Part shown: in pieces, positions 54,521-63,390 of the stretch
Layout: each line of letters starts with the position of its first letter
Numbering within the stretch: the stretch's first letter is position 1
From: Lachnospiraceae bacterium
Lineage (GTDB): Bacteria > Bacillota > Clostridia > Lachnospirales > Lachnospiraceae
Direction of reading: 5' to 3'
Assembly: GCA_015057585.1 (NCBI GenBank)
Contig: SVEF01000004.1
Span: forward strand, 124,001 to 188,000
Length of the DNA: 64,000 bases
Program-made: the position numbers and the translations under genes
Notes under the pieces: model-generated
What the model was told of the DNA's origin: nothing
Seen by the model: only the letters and a program-made list of their open reading frames with translations
The model's database searches: none

Positions 54521-55397
54521 GTCTGCCCTTCCCTTTCAATTTATCCCATACTTTTTTCGTCTTAGACGGCTCCTGTTCCTTCTTCTTTTGAATTTCCTGC
54601 AACTTGGAACGCAAGAAATCACCGTCGACGTTATAAATCAAATTACCATCTCTGGCAATCGACACCTTTCCTGTTTCCTCGGATACCACTATCGTAAAAC
54701 TGTCTGTCACTTCACTGATTCCCACTGCTGCACGGTGTCTTGTTCCCAGATCTTTGGAAAGACGCATGTTTCCTGACAACGGAAGATAACAGGTAGCAGA
54801 AGCTACCCGGTTTCCGCGTACAATCACCGCACCGTCATGAAGCGGCGTATTATGTTCAAAAATATTGATCAGCAACTGGCTGGTCACAAGACCGTCTACT
54901 TCAATTCCGGTCTGCGAATACTCTTCCAGTGTCACATCCTGCTCAATGACAATCAGGGCACCTGTCTTTGTTTTTGCCAGTTCAAACGTTCCGCGTACCA
55001 GTTCATTTAAAACCTCACTGGAAAATCGCTCTGCTTTTTTGTCCTTATTCTCCGGTGAAAAGAAGTTCATTGGAATAATATTTCTCTGACCCAGCTGCTC
55101 CAGCACCCGGCGCAATTCCGGCTGGAACAAAATAATTAAAGCGGTAATTCCGACACCAATCGTATTGGTAAAAATCCAGAGAATGACATCAAATTTCAAC
55201 ACACTGGCAATAATCCAGAATAACACAAGCACAACAAGTCCTTTTACGATAACCCATGCCCTGGTCTTCTGAATCCATGTAATCACGTAATAAACCAACA
55301 CTGCAATCAGCACAATTTCCACAAAGTCCATTGGTTTCATATTTGGCAGTGAAAGTAATGATACTATTTTTTTCCACGCTGCTGTTAGATTCTCCAT
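54498..55397 (-). CDS. cdaA: Diadenylate cyclase CdaA (DisA_N domain)
   Basis: Makes cyclic di-AMP from two ATP at the membrane. The 299 residues have three N-terminal helices (about 25-95). The DAC domain (about 110-260) carries the signature HNTPLHDGAVIV (DGA motif) and LGTRHRAAVGISE (RHR motif). The remaining 40 residues are basic (KKKEQEPSKTKKVWDKLKGK). The ATG at 55397 follows the unknown membrane protein by 37 bases. The usual glmM partner is not next to cdaR; leuA follows instead. Cyclic di-AMP controls potassium and osmolyte transport in related bacteria. Confidence 0.95.
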   Translation of the reverse strand: MENLTAAWKKIVSLLSLPNMKPMDFVEIVLIAVLVYYVITWIQKTRAWVIVKGLVVLVLFWIIASVLKFDVILWIFTNTIGVGITALIILFQPELRRVLEQLGQRNIIPMNFFSPENKDKKAERFSSEVLNELVRGTFELAKTKTGALIVIEQDVTLEEYSQTGIEVDGLVTSQLLINIFEHNTPLHDGAVIVRGNRVASATCYLPLSGNMRLSKDLGTRHRAAVGISEVTDSFTIVVSEETGKVSIARDGNLIYNVDGDFLRSKLQEIQKKKEQEPSKTKKVWDKLKGKGRHERKTDK

Positions 55398-55434
55398 GAT
55401 GCCATCCGTCCTTATCCGTTATTTTGAGAAGCTG

Positions 55435-56487
55435 CTACTGCGTCTCCTCCGTCTTCTGTGTTTCTGTTCCGGGTTCGGGTTCTTCCTCCGGAACCTCTTC
55501 CTTTTTGTCAAACTCAAACTCTTCTTCTGTTGCTGTTGTCTCTGCGGCCTCTTCTCCCTCCGAGAATGTGGTAACACTCTTTTCCGGCAGGGTAAGGTCC
55601 ACCTTCGGGACCGCTTTTACATAGTAATAATAGTCATCGTCCTCAAACTGTACATGCTCCACTGCCATATAGTCAAGCACCACACGGAAAAACTGTGCCA
55701 CAAATACCAAAAGCATGGAAACCAGTGTTCCGAGTACGACTTCTCCGGTATCCAGTCCAAAATCCACATAGAGATTTATGACAAGGAATCCGAGAATATT
55801 CAAAATTGCTCCAAGAACAATCGTGATTTCAAATACAAACTCAAACCGGAGTTTTCTCACCAGGTACATGATAAGAATCACAACAGAGAAAACCGCGATG
55901 GTAACAAACATTGCCTTGTGGGTAAACAGACTGTTTGCCACATCAATATAAAGGGCAAGCGTCGCGTCCAGACTTGTCACATCCTGACGAAGAGCTGCTT
56001 CCTGAATTACCTTGAAAACATAGTATACAATCACCCCACAGGCCGTCGGAAAAATGGCAATCGGCGTAGCCACCATACCAAGCAGCAAAGGGATAAGATA
56101 CGGGATTTTAAAAATATACAAAATCGGAACGCCGACAATGGCATACCCGTATTTTCCGGAAAACCGCACGATAAAGCAATACAGCACCGCAAAAATTAAA
56201 AGCACCAGCGCCGCCAGAATCGGTGAAACATGATATACCTGAACGACTGCCAGAAGGGCACCGAACAGAATCATCACCGCTTGCGGAAGGAATGTGCAGA
56301 CAGCTGCCAATCCAAGTTCTAATACCGGGCTCGCCAGTTTTGTGTTATAGTTAAGAGTCTCATTGATTGTATGGAACACCAGATAAGCAACAAAAAAACG
56401 GAATGCCGGCTCAATAATCAGCTGAAACTTCTGAAAGAACCGACGGGCAGCACCCCTAAATTCCAACAATTTAGTTATAAACTTCAT
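55435..56487 (-). CDS. Unknown polytopic membrane protein upstream of cdaA
   Basis: 350 residues with roughly eight to nine hydrophobic helices from about 25 to 275 (for example LELGLAAVCTFLPQAVMILFG and LVSMLLVFVAQFFRVVL). A soluble acidic tail (about 295-350) holds runs of Glu with Thr and Pro. It contains GKYGYAIVGVPIL and PIAIFPTACGVIVYYVF, but I do not recognise a transport family. Its stop is 37 bases before cdaA on the same strand, and the small membrane protein upstream ends three bases before its start. Inferred role: partner or client of the cyclic di-AMP system. Confidence 0.75.
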   Translation of the reverse strand: MKFITKLLEFRGAARRFFQKFQLIIEPAFRFFVAYLVFHTINETLNYNTKLASPVLELGLAAVCTFLPQAVMILFGALLAVVQVYHVSPILAALVLLIFAVLYCFIVRFSGKYGYAIVGVPILYIFKIPYLIPLLLGMVATPIAIFPTACGVIVYYVFKVIQEAALRQDVTSLDATLALYIDVANSLFTHKAMFVTIAVFSVVILIMYLVRKLRFEFVFEITIVLGAILNILGFLVINLYVDFGLDTGEVVLGTLVSMLLVFVAQFFRVVLDYMAVEHVQFEDDDYYYYVKAVPKVDLTLPEKSVTTFSEGEEAAETTATEEEFEFDKKEEVPEEEPEPGTETQKTEETQ

Positions 56488-56490
56488 CCC

Positions 56491-56904
56491 CTAGTCCTCC
56501 ATTTCCCCGGTGTCGTTTTCTTCCTGATACATGCTGCGCAGTTTCCTCAGCATACGGAAATATTTTGCCAGTTTTCTTCTGGAATAATTATAATAAAACG
56601 AATATCCCATCATTGCCGCCATCAGATATATGGTAACCACAATAATGTACACACCTAAAATCGCCTTTCCGATTCCGATATAATCAAGATTTACCGCTTC
56701 ACGGATCAGATATTCCATATGATATGCCACCAGCATGGCGAGAACCAATAAATAACCTATGGTTACGGCAATCAGATTTTGCAACAGCTTCATCCTGACA
56801 AAATCGCGTCGGTAATATTTCCCAAGCTTAATATCTTCTTTTCCTTCTTTTTTTTCATAAATAGCCAGCTTTGTCATCAGTCTGACTTTTCTTGTATTTA
56901 CCAT
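56491..56904 (-). CDS. Small two-helix membrane protein
   Basis: 137 residues starting MVNTRKVRLMTKLAIYEKKE, with hydrophobic helices near 45-68 (LLQNLIAVTIGYLLVLAM) and 77-103 (IGKAILGVYIIVVTIYLMAA). A basic C-terminal helix (YSRRKLAKYFRMLRKLRS) and an acidic end follow. I start at ATG 56904, with GAGGA 8 bases upstream; the frame continues far upstream without a site. It precedes the eight-helix protein by three bases, so the two are likely a functional pair. No family recognised. Confidence 0.75.
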   Translation of the reverse strand: MVNTRKVRLMTKLAIYEKKEGKEDIKLGKYYRRDFVRMKLLQNLIAVTIGYLLVLAMLVAYHMEYLIREAVNLDYIGIGKAILGVYIIVVTIYLMAAMMGYSFYYNYSRRKLAKYFRMLRKLRSMYQEENDTGEMED

Positions 56905-57031
56905 AAATGTCTTCCTCAACTTATATTTATACAAATCTATCATAACACATTCTTTCCCGAAGAGGAAGAAGAATTTATCGTGATTTTTTTGTAATCTTTT
57001 CTTAAAGTTTTGCCATATTTCCGTAAAAATA

Positions 57032-57063
57032 AAACAGGCCATGCAAAAATGCACAGCCTGTTT
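57032..57063 (-). terminator. Terminator after the uracil permease
   Basis: Arms AAACAGGC/GCCTGTTT with an inner TGCAT/ATGCA pairing, and TTTTATTTTTACGG after it on the minus strand. It separates the permease from the membrane protein pair downstream. Confidence 0.85.
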
Positions 57064-57088
57064 CCCCATAATTATTTATAAGAAGAAA

Positions 57089-58477
57089 CTATTCTCCCTT
57101 TACCGCAAAGCACACGCCGGTATCCGACGGCTCATCTTCGTCAAAATTGTAATCCTTCCCCGGCAAAAGCGCATTCATGATGATGCCCACAAGCGCACCT
57201 ACCGCAAGGCCGGAAAGACTGATGGTTACGTTTCCGATATTGAACGCAATCGCACCTGCCGCACTGTACTTGATACCGATGGAAAGCACAAGAATTAACG
57301 CTGCAATAATAACGTTTCTTGTCTTGGAGAAATCAATTCTTGTCTCTACGATGTTACGGACACCGACTGCGGAAATCATACCATAAAGAACTAAGGATAC
57401 ACCACCGCAGGTTGCTGTCGGCATACAGCCGATTAAAGCTGCAAACTTCGGAGAGAAGGAGAACAATACTGCAAATACCGCTGCAATACGGATCACTCTC
57501 GGGTCATATACTTTAGTCAAAGATAACACACCGGTATTTTCTCCGTATGTTGTATTTGCCGGAGCTCCGAATAAGGACGCAACCACCGTTGCCAGACCAT
57601 CTCCGAGAAGTGTCTTGTGTAAGCCCGGCTCCTTAATATAGTTTTTGCCTACAGTCGAAGAAATCGCCGAAATATCACCGATGTGTTCCACGATGGTAGC
57701 CAGAGCAATCGGCATAATGGTAATGATGGAAGTAATCAACATGGACGCATCCAAATCAGAAAAAATGGAAAATGCGGTTGCTTCCCAGTGAATCGGGAAA
57801 CCAATCCATTTTGCTTCCGCTACTGCAGAAAAATCTACTCTTCCCATGCAGGCCGCAAGCACATACGAACCGATGACACCAATGATAATCGGAACGATTT
57901 TTACCATGCCCCTGCCCCAGATATTGCTCGCAACTACAAGTAAAATTGCAACAAGGGCAATGAGCCAATCCTGTGCACAATTATCAATTGCAGACTGGGA
58001 AAGTGTAAGACCGATTGCGATAATGACCGGACCGGTAACAATCGGAGGGAAGAATTTCATCACGCGGTTTGCACCGAAAACTTTAATCAGAAGAGCAAGA
58101 AGTAAATATAAGAGACCTGCACATGCAACACCAAAGCATGCATAAGGAAGCATTTCTGTGTTTGGCAGTTTAATGTTTGGATTTTCCGTTTCCAACATTG
58201 GAGCGATTGCGGAATAGCCGCCGAGGAAGGCGAAGGAAGAACCGAGGAAGGCAGGCACCTTACCCTTACAAATCAGATGGAACAACAGCGTTCCGAGACC
58301 GGCGAACAAAAGCGTCGTAGAAACATCAAGACCTGTTAACATAGGAACCAGAATGGTTGCACCGAACATTGCAAACATGTGCTGCAAGCCGAGCAATATC
58401 ATTCTTGGTGTTCCAAGTTCTCTGGCATCGAAAATTCCATTTTCACCGAGGGTTACTTTTTTGTTTTTCTCACTCAT
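57089..58477 (-). CDS. Uracil/xanthine-type permease (NCS2 family)
   Basis: Membrane importer of uracil or a related nucleobase. The 462 residues show about 14 segments, with the NCS2 patterns PRMILLGLQHMFAMFGATILVP and ITIMPIALATIVEHIGDI, then TTYGENTGVLSLTKVYDP and the AVLFSFSPKFAALIGCMP segment. Closest in look to UraA, but xanthine transporters share these motifs. I begin at ATG 58477 with GGAG 9 bases upstream; the frame also opens at 58495 without a site. A strong promoter lies 46 bases before the start. Purine- or PyrR-type leader control was not seen. Confidence 0.9.
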   Translation of the reverse strand: MSEKNKKVTLGENGIFDARELGTPRMILLGLQHMFAMFGATILVPMLTGLDVSTTLLFAGLGTLLFHLICKGKVPAFLGSSFAFLGGYSAIAPMLETENPNIKLPNTEMLPYACFGVACAGLLYLLLALLIKVFGANRVMKFFPPIVTGPVIIAIGLTLSQSAIDNCAQDWLIALVAILLVVASNIWGRGMVKIVPIIIGVIGSYVLAACMGRVDFSAVAEAKWIGFPIHWEATAFSIFSDLDASMLITSIITIMPIALATIVEHIGDISAISSTVGKNYIKEPGLHKTLLGDGLATVVASLFGAPANTTYGENTGVLSLTKVYDPRVIRIAAVFAVLFSFSPKFAALIGCMPTATCGGVSLVLYGMISAVGVRNIVETRIDFSKTRNVIIAALILVLSIGIKYSAAGAIAFNIGNVTISLSGLAVGALVGIIMNALLPGKDYNFDEDEPSDTGVCFAVKGE

Positions 58478-58522
58478 AACCAATTTCTCCTTCATGTGTT
58501 ATTTGTTTTTTGAACCATATCT

Positions 58523-58551
58523 ATCTTATCCGTTCTTGTCTTCCGCGTCAA
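58523..58551 (-). promoter_or_regulatory. Promoter for the uracil permease gene
   Basis: On the minus strand TTGACG, 17 bases, TAAGAT. The leader of about 39 bases is too short for an attenuator. Confidence 0.75.
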
Positions 58552-58581
58552 GCAAATCCCTCTGGGAAATTAGTCTTTTTA

Positions 58582-58610
58582 TTGCGAAATTTTTGTTTTT
58601 TTGGTATGCT
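58582..58610 (+). promoter_or_regulatory. Promoter for the transporter-glycosidase fusion gene
   Basis: TTGCGA at 58582-58587, 17 bases, TATGCT at 58605-58610. It is divergent from the permease promoter, with 30 bases between them. The gene's ATG at 58651 follows after about 34 bases. Confidence 0.6.
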
Positions 58611-58650
58611 GATAGAAGATGATGAAAAAGTACAACGGAGGCAGAAAAAT

Positions 58651-61600
58651 ATGCAAAAGCGGTTGACAAAAAAATTCTGGATATTACTTACCATTTTCGG
58701 TCTGATGGGGCAGGTCGCATGGGTCGTTGAAAATATGTATTTCAATGTATTTATCTATAAAATGTTTCACGCCACCCAGGCGGATATTGCCATGATGGTC
58801 AGTGCAAGTTCCATTGCCGCGACGGTGACCACACTCTTAGTCGGAGCCTTTTCCGACCATATTAATAAGCGGAAACTGTTGATCAGTGGCGGCTATATTT
58901 TATGGGGTGTCTCCATTTTATCCTTTTGCTTTATCCGTATGGATATTCTGACTCCACTTGCCGGCAGCACCGCCGCTGCCGCATCACTCGGCGTGACACT
59001 CGTTATCCTAATGGACTGTGTAATGACGTTTTTCGGTTCTTCCGCAAACGACGCCGGTTTTAATGCATGGATGACCGACTGGGGCGATGAGACCTCCCGT
59101 GGTAAAATCGAAGGCATTAACTCCATGATGCCGCTCGTTTCTATTTTAGTTGTGTTCGGTGGCTTTATGTTTTTTGATTTAGACAAGGGCAGCAGCTGGA
59201 CACTGATTTTTGTGATCATCGGAACTGCAGTTCTTGCCATCGGCATTCTGGGACTGTTTACGTTAGAAGAGGCACCGGAACTGATTGCCCGCCGTGACGA
59301 AGAAGCGGCCGCGGGCGTAAAGAAAAACTATCTGGCAACCGTCGTTTACAGTTTCCGTCCGGATGTGATTGCAAAAAAACCGCTCCTCTATCTTGTCATT
59401 ATTGCGTTTGCACTTTTTAATATTTCGATTCAGATTTTCATGCCTTACCTGATTCTGTACTACGAAGTTGGCCTCGGCATGACAAATTATGTACTGATTA
59501 TGGCTCCCGCCATTATCATTGCGGCACTGATTACCGCTTTTTACGGAAAACTGTACGACTTAACCGGCTTTAAAACCTCCGTACTTCCGACGCTTGCCAT
59601 GCTGCTGGCGGGTTACGTCTTTTTATACTTCGGCAGAAGCACCGCTATTGTTTTTATCGGTTCTCTGCTTATGATGACCGGATATCTGACCGGCATGTCC
59701 GTATTCGGCGCCATGATCCGGACGCAGATTCCGGAAAGTAAGGCAGGACAGTTCCAGGGAATCCGTATCATCGGGCAGGTTTTTATTCCGGGAATTATCG
59801 GACCGATGATTGGAAATGCCGTGTTACGGAATGCTGCTACCGTTACCAACAATGACGGTACCGTTTCCTTTATTCCAAATGAAACTATTTTCCTTGCGGC
59901 ATTTGTTGCAGGAATTGCTGTGTTACTGTTTTTGGCACTGATTTTCCGCTTTGTAAAAAACGGACACTATACACTCACCAGCACCGCAGGAGAAGCACTC
60001 GGTGCGGTGAAAAACGTCTGGAAGGAATATCCGAGACCACAGTTGAAACGAGGCAACTGGATGTCTTTAAACGGCACCTGGCTGTTAAACAACCACGAAA
60101 TCCGGGTTCCGTTCCCTCCGCAGTCTATCTTATCGGAATACGAAAAAAAGGTTGGTTCACACCTTACATACAAAAAGGTGTTCCGTGCCAAAAAGCCGGA
60201 AGCCGGCATCCGTACCCTGCTCCATTTTGATGCGGTTGATCAGATTGCCGAGGTGACCTTAAACGGCGTTCTTCTCGGAAAACACGAGGGCGGGTACCTG
60301 CCGTTTACCTTTGATATTTCCAATGTGATTTATTTTGATAAAGACAATACGCTGATTGTAAAAGCGAAAGATACCTTGTCAAGGAACTATCCTTACGGAA
60401 AGCAGACCAAAAAACGCGGCGGCATGTGGTATACGCCGGTCTCCGGCATTTGGAAAAACGTCTGGCTGGAGCAGGTGCCGGACACCTACATCAAAGATTT
60501 GAAACTGACTCCGGATTTGGACGGTCTGCATATTGCCATCGGTACCAACCATCCGCAAAAGCCCGTGCATGCGCAGGTTTCCATCACCCTTCACAACGGG
60601 GATACCATTGATTTTACGATGAATAAAAACAACGGCTATGTCCGGTTACGCGGCATTACCCTGGAAGACGGTACATTATACGAACCGCTTCTTTGGGACA
60701 CCGAGAATCCGCACCTGTATCCGATGACCATTACCGTAGACGAAGATGTCATTGAAACTTATTTCGCACTCCGCACCATAGAAATCAGAGAAGTAAACGG
60801 AGTGCAGCGTGTCTGTCTCAACGGCAAACCGGTATTTTTACACGGTGTTCTGGACCAGGGATATTTTTGCGACGGTATTTTCCTTCCTGCTGACGAGAAA
60901 GAATTTGAACGCGATATTTTAAGAATGAAGGAACTCGGCTTTACTATGTTGCGCAAGCACATCAAGGTGGAGCCGGAAGCCTTTTACTACTATTGCGACA
61001 AGCACGGTATGCTCGTGGTGCAGGATATGGTAAACAGCGGTGGTTATTCGTTCCTGCGTGACACTGCCCTGCCTACCATCGGCATGAAAAAACTAAACGA
61101 CCGGCACCGCCTGTTTAGCGGAAAGATGAAACGTTTCTGGGAAACGCACATGAAAGAAACCCTGTCCCATCTTTACAACCACCCTTCCATCGTGGTATAC
61201 ACCATTTTCAATGAGGGCTGGGGACAGTTTAACAGCGACAAGATGTACGGCATTGCAAAGCAGCTTGACCCGAGCCGGCTTTACGACTCCACCTCCGGCT
61301 GGTTTGCACAAAACAATAACGACTTTGACAGCTTACATGTTTACTTCGGCGACCTGGAGCCAAAGCCTGCCACCCGTCCGATGTTCATTTCCGAATTCGG
61401 CGGTTGTGCTTATCCTGTCGAAGACCACATTTACGCAAAGTACGCCTCCTATGGCTACGGCAGCTGTAAAAACGCTGATGAAGTTTCCGAAAAGGTCTGG
61501 ACTGCATACCGCACCACCATCCTTCCGGTTATTAAAGCCGGGTGCTGCGGTGCCGTTTATACACAGCTTTCCGACGTAGAAGACGAGATCAACGGATTCT

Positions 61601-61689
61601 ATACGTATGACCGTAAGATATGCAAGGTGAACGTGGCGGAAATGCAGAAGTTGCGTGCCGAAATTGATGAAATTATGGAGAACCTGTAA
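58651..61689 (+). CDS. Fusion of MFS sugar transporter and family 2 glycoside hydrolase
   Basis: One 1012-residue chain. Residues 1 to about 445 form a 12-helix MFS-like permease (FWILLTIFGLMGQVAWVVEN at the start, GAFSDHINKRKLLISGG after helix 2). From about 453 the chain is a GH2 enzyme: the N-terminal sugar-binding beta domain (PRPQLKRGNWMSLNGTWLLN), the Ig-like domain, and the TIM barrel. The barrel shows the acid/base Glu855 in IFNEGWG and the nucleophile Glu915 in FISEFGG. Both are intact. With 12 helices the enzyme part is predicted inside the cell. I begin at ATG 58651 with CGGAGG upstream. The sugar could be a beta-galactoside, glucuronide or other beta-glycoside. Confidence 0.92.
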   Translation: MQKRLTKKFWILLTIFGLMGQVAWVVENMYFNVFIYKMFHATQADIAMMVSASSIAATVTTLLVGAFSDHINKRKLLISGGYILWGVSILSFCFIRMDILTPLAGSTAAAASLGVTLVILMDCVMTFFGSSANDAGFNAWMTDWGDETSRGKIEGINSMMPLVSILVVFGGFMFFDLDKGSSWTLIFVIIGTAVLAIGILGLFTLEEAPELIARRDEEAAAGVKKNYLATVVYSFRPDVIAKKPLLYLVIIAFALFNISIQIFMPYLILYYEVGLGMTNYVLIMAPAIIIAALITAFYGKLYDLTGFKTSVLPTLAMLLAGYVFLYFGRSTAIVFIGSLLMMTGYLTGMSVFGAMIRTQIPESKAGQFQGIRIIGQVFIPGIIGPMIGNAVLRNAATVTNNDGTVSFIPNETIFLAAFVAGIAVLLFLALIFRFVKNGHYTLTSTAGEALGAVKNVWKEYPRPQLKRGNWMSLNGTWLLNNHEIRVPFPPQSILSEYEKKVGSHLTYKKVFRAKKPEAGIRTLLHFDAVDQIAEVTLNGVLLGKHEGGYLPFTFDISNVIYFDKDNTLIVKAKDTLSRNYPYGKQTKKRGGMWYTPVSGIWKNVWLEQVPDTYIKDLKLTPDLDGLHIAIGTNHPQKPVHAQVSITLHNGDTIDFTMNKNNGYVRLRGITLEDGTLYEPLLWDTENPHLYPMTITVDEDVIETYFALRTIEIREVNGVQRVCLNGKPVFLHGVLDQGYFCDGIFLPADEKEFERDILRMKELGFTMLRKHIKVEPEAFYYYCDKHGMLVVQDMVNSGGYSFLRDTALPTIGMKKLNDRHRLFSGKMKRFWETHMKETLSHLYNHPSIVVYTIFNEGWGQFNSDKMYGIAKQLDPSRLYDSTSGWFAQNNNDFDSLHVYFGDLEPKPATRPMFISEFGGCAYPVEDHIYAKYASYGYGSCKNADEVSEKVWTAYRTTILPVIKAGCCGAVYTQLSDVEDEINGFYTYDRKICKVNVAEMQKLRAEIDEIMENL

Positions 61690-61706
61690 GGACTTCTTGG
61701 AGTTTA

Positions 61707-61874
61707 AGTAAATAAAGACCCCGGGATGAGATTTTATCCGATGAAAACGCGCTCTCGCTCCCTCACGACGCAGCGGTACTAGGCTCATGCGAAACAAGTT
61801 TCGCAAAACTTCGCCAAGGACCGGCGTCGCTCAAGGGTTTTCACTGGATAAAATCTCATCCCGGGGTTATTTAT
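61707..61874. repeat. Second long palindromic element
   Basis: Perfect outer arms of 22 bases (61718-61739 and 61846-61867, beginning ACCCCGGGATGAGATTTT) with AAATAA/TTATTTA flanks. Pairing continues inward with mismatches (TGAAAAC/GTTTTCA, CGACGC/GCGTCG, CGCTC/GAGCG) up to an apical GCGAAAC-AA-GTTTCGC at 61789-61804. Size and design match the element at 5036-5178, though sequence differs. It lies 18 bases after the fusion gene and may stop its transcription. No open frame of note is in it. Confidence 0.85.
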
Positions 61875-61971
61875 GTATTGAACTTTCCAAGAGACAAATT
61901 ACAGGTTCTTCAAAACTCTTACCTTCCTCCGTCAAGGCATAGTTCATACCAATAATAATCGAAAAAACATT

Positions 61972-62213
61972 AAAAAAGTTGGTAAGTGCATTTGGGGCAC
62001 TACCAACTTTTTTCTTCTTTTTTTTATTTGTTGGATGGGCAGCACCAACATATCTCTCTTTTTTAAAGATTGTTGGTTTGGTGCTTTCCAATAATATTCT
62101 TCTTTTTCAAATATGTTGGTTTTCTTCCCCAACATATTTTCATTTTTCTGAAATTGTTGGTACCAATATCTCGGCGACTACCAACATTTCTTGCTTTTTC
62201 CAATTTTTATTGG
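61972..62213. repeat. Array of six hairpins with TTGG/CCAA stems
   Basis: After the palindrome, the 586-base gap before asnA holds stem pairs: GTTGGTA-GTG/CAC-TACCAAC (61978-62007), TGTTGG/CCAACA (62029-62050), ATTGTTGG/CCAATAAT (62069-62095), ATATGTTGG/CCAACATAT (62111-62137), TGTTGGTA/TACCAACA (62155-62186) and CCAAT/ATTGG (62200-62213). The linkers are pyrimidine-rich (for example TTTTTTCTTCTTTTTTTT). Units two to five repeat every 41-43 bases. No gene is supported. Confidence 0.8.
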
Positions 62214-62275
62214 AAATTCGCCTGTAAAAATCCCCGGACACCTAAAAATCAACCCCGAAAACAGCATTTCCGCTC

Positions 62276-63286
62276 TTATAAAAACTGAATTCCCTTCTCC
62301 CGGGCGAGTGCCAGCGTCTCCTCCGGCCAAATAGAGGACTGCACTTCTGCGATGTGTGCTTTATGTAAGAAGAACATACAAATACGGGACTGACCGATAC
62401 CACCACCGACCGTATACGGCAGTTCTCTGTTTAAGACTGCCTTCTGGAACGGCAATTCCGCACGGTCTTCGCAACCGGAGAGTTTTAACTGCTCTGCCAG
62501 GGAAGTTTCATCCACACGGATTCCCATGGAGGACAGCTCGAGTGCAATATCAAGTACCGGATAGTACACGATAATATCCCCGTTTAAACTCCAGTCATCG
62601 TAGTCCGGGGCTCTGCCGTCATGCGGCTTGCCGGAAGCCAGTTTGCCGCCAATCTGCATGATAAATACAGCCCCTTTTAGTTTTGCAATCTTATGTTCTC
62701 TTTCTTTTGCCGTATCATTAGGATACATATTTTCGAGTTCCTGCGTGGTCACAAATGCGATCTCTTCCGGAAGAATTTCTTCAATATAATCGTATTTGTC
62801 TGCCATGTAGTGTTCCGTTTCGCGGAGTGCCGCATACACCTTACGCACCACATGCTTTAATGTCTCTACATTTCTCTCATCCTGCAGAATAATTTTTTCC
62901 CAGTCCCACTGGTCTACAAAAATCGAGTGCAGGTTATCGGTGTCTTCATCTCTGCGGATGGCATTCATATCGGTATATAAACCTTCCCCATAAGAAAATC
63001 CGTACTGCTTCAGTGCAAGGCGTTTCCATTTTGCAAGCGAATGTACAATTTCCACTTCCGCATCGTTTTGCTCCTTAACCCCAAAACGTACCGGTCGTTC
63101 CACGCCGTTTAGGTTATCGTTCAGACCGGATTCCGGTTTCACAAACAACGGTGCAGAAACACGCGTCAGATTTAATTTTTTTGCCAGCTGGCGTTCAAAA
63201 TGGTCTTTGACACTTTTAATAGCACGCTGGGTTTCTTTTATGCTGAGTTCCGAACGATAACCGTCCGGGATGTAAAACTGTTCCAT
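62276..63286 (-). CDS. asnA: Aspartate--ammonia ligase
   Basis: Makes asparagine from aspartate and ammonia with ATP. The 336 residues begin MEQFYIPDGYRSELSIKETQ and show the AsnA family series: FFERQLAKKLNLTRVSAPLF-like NLTRVSAPLFVKPESGLND, VEIVHSLAKWKRLALKQYGF, and GLYTDMNAIRRDEDTDNLHS. IFVDQWDWEKII, GGKLASGKPHDGRAPDYDDW and GGGIGQSRICMFFL follow. These are aminoacyl-tRNA-synthetase-like motifs of AsnA. A modest promoter lies upstream at 63327-63355. No T-box was found. Confidence 0.97.
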   Translation of the reverse strand: MEQFYIPDGYRSELSIKETQRAIKSVKDHFERQLAKKLNLTRVSAPLFVKPESGLNDNLNGVERPVRFGVKEQNDAEVEIVHSLAKWKRLALKQYGFSYGEGLYTDMNAIRRDEDTDNLHSIFVDQWDWEKIILQDERNVETLKHVVRKVYAALRETEHYMADKYDYIEEILPEEIAFVTTQELENMYPNDTAKEREHKIAKLKGAVFIMQIGGKLASGKPHDGRAPDYDDWSLNGDIIVYYPVLDIALELSSMGIRVDETSLAEQLKLSGCEDRAELPFQKAVLNRELPYTVGGGIGQSRICMFFLHKAHIAEVQSSIWPEETLALAREKGIQFL

Positions 63287-63326
63287 ACGCTACCTCTTTC
63301 TCGCTTTACTTCGTTAAACTTCCATT

Positions 63327-63355
63327 AGTGTATCAGTTTTTCTGCAAAATAGCAA
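63327..63355 (-). promoter_or_regulatory. Possible promoter for asnA
   Basis: On the minus strand TTGCTA, 17 bases, TACACT: two mismatches in each hexamer. The -35 overlaps the terminator of the gene before. Confidence 0.4.
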
Positions 63356-63379
63356 GAGGAAAGCCGAAACTTTCCTCTT
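63353..63379 (-). terminator. Terminator after the LamG-like gene
   Basis: Arms AAGAGGAAAG/CTTTCCTCTT with a 7-base loop, 12 bases after the stop codon at 63391. The following run on the minus strand is GCTATTTTG, so the T-tract is weak. Confidence 0.6.
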
Positions 63380-63390
63380 AAACACGTAAT

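Noticed and set aside
61972-62227. The hairpin array as a CRISPR array or as genes
   Set aside because: The units vary in length and sequence and have no constant repeat; no cas genes are near. The short open frames on both strands repeat only because the DNA does, and lack ribosome binding sites.
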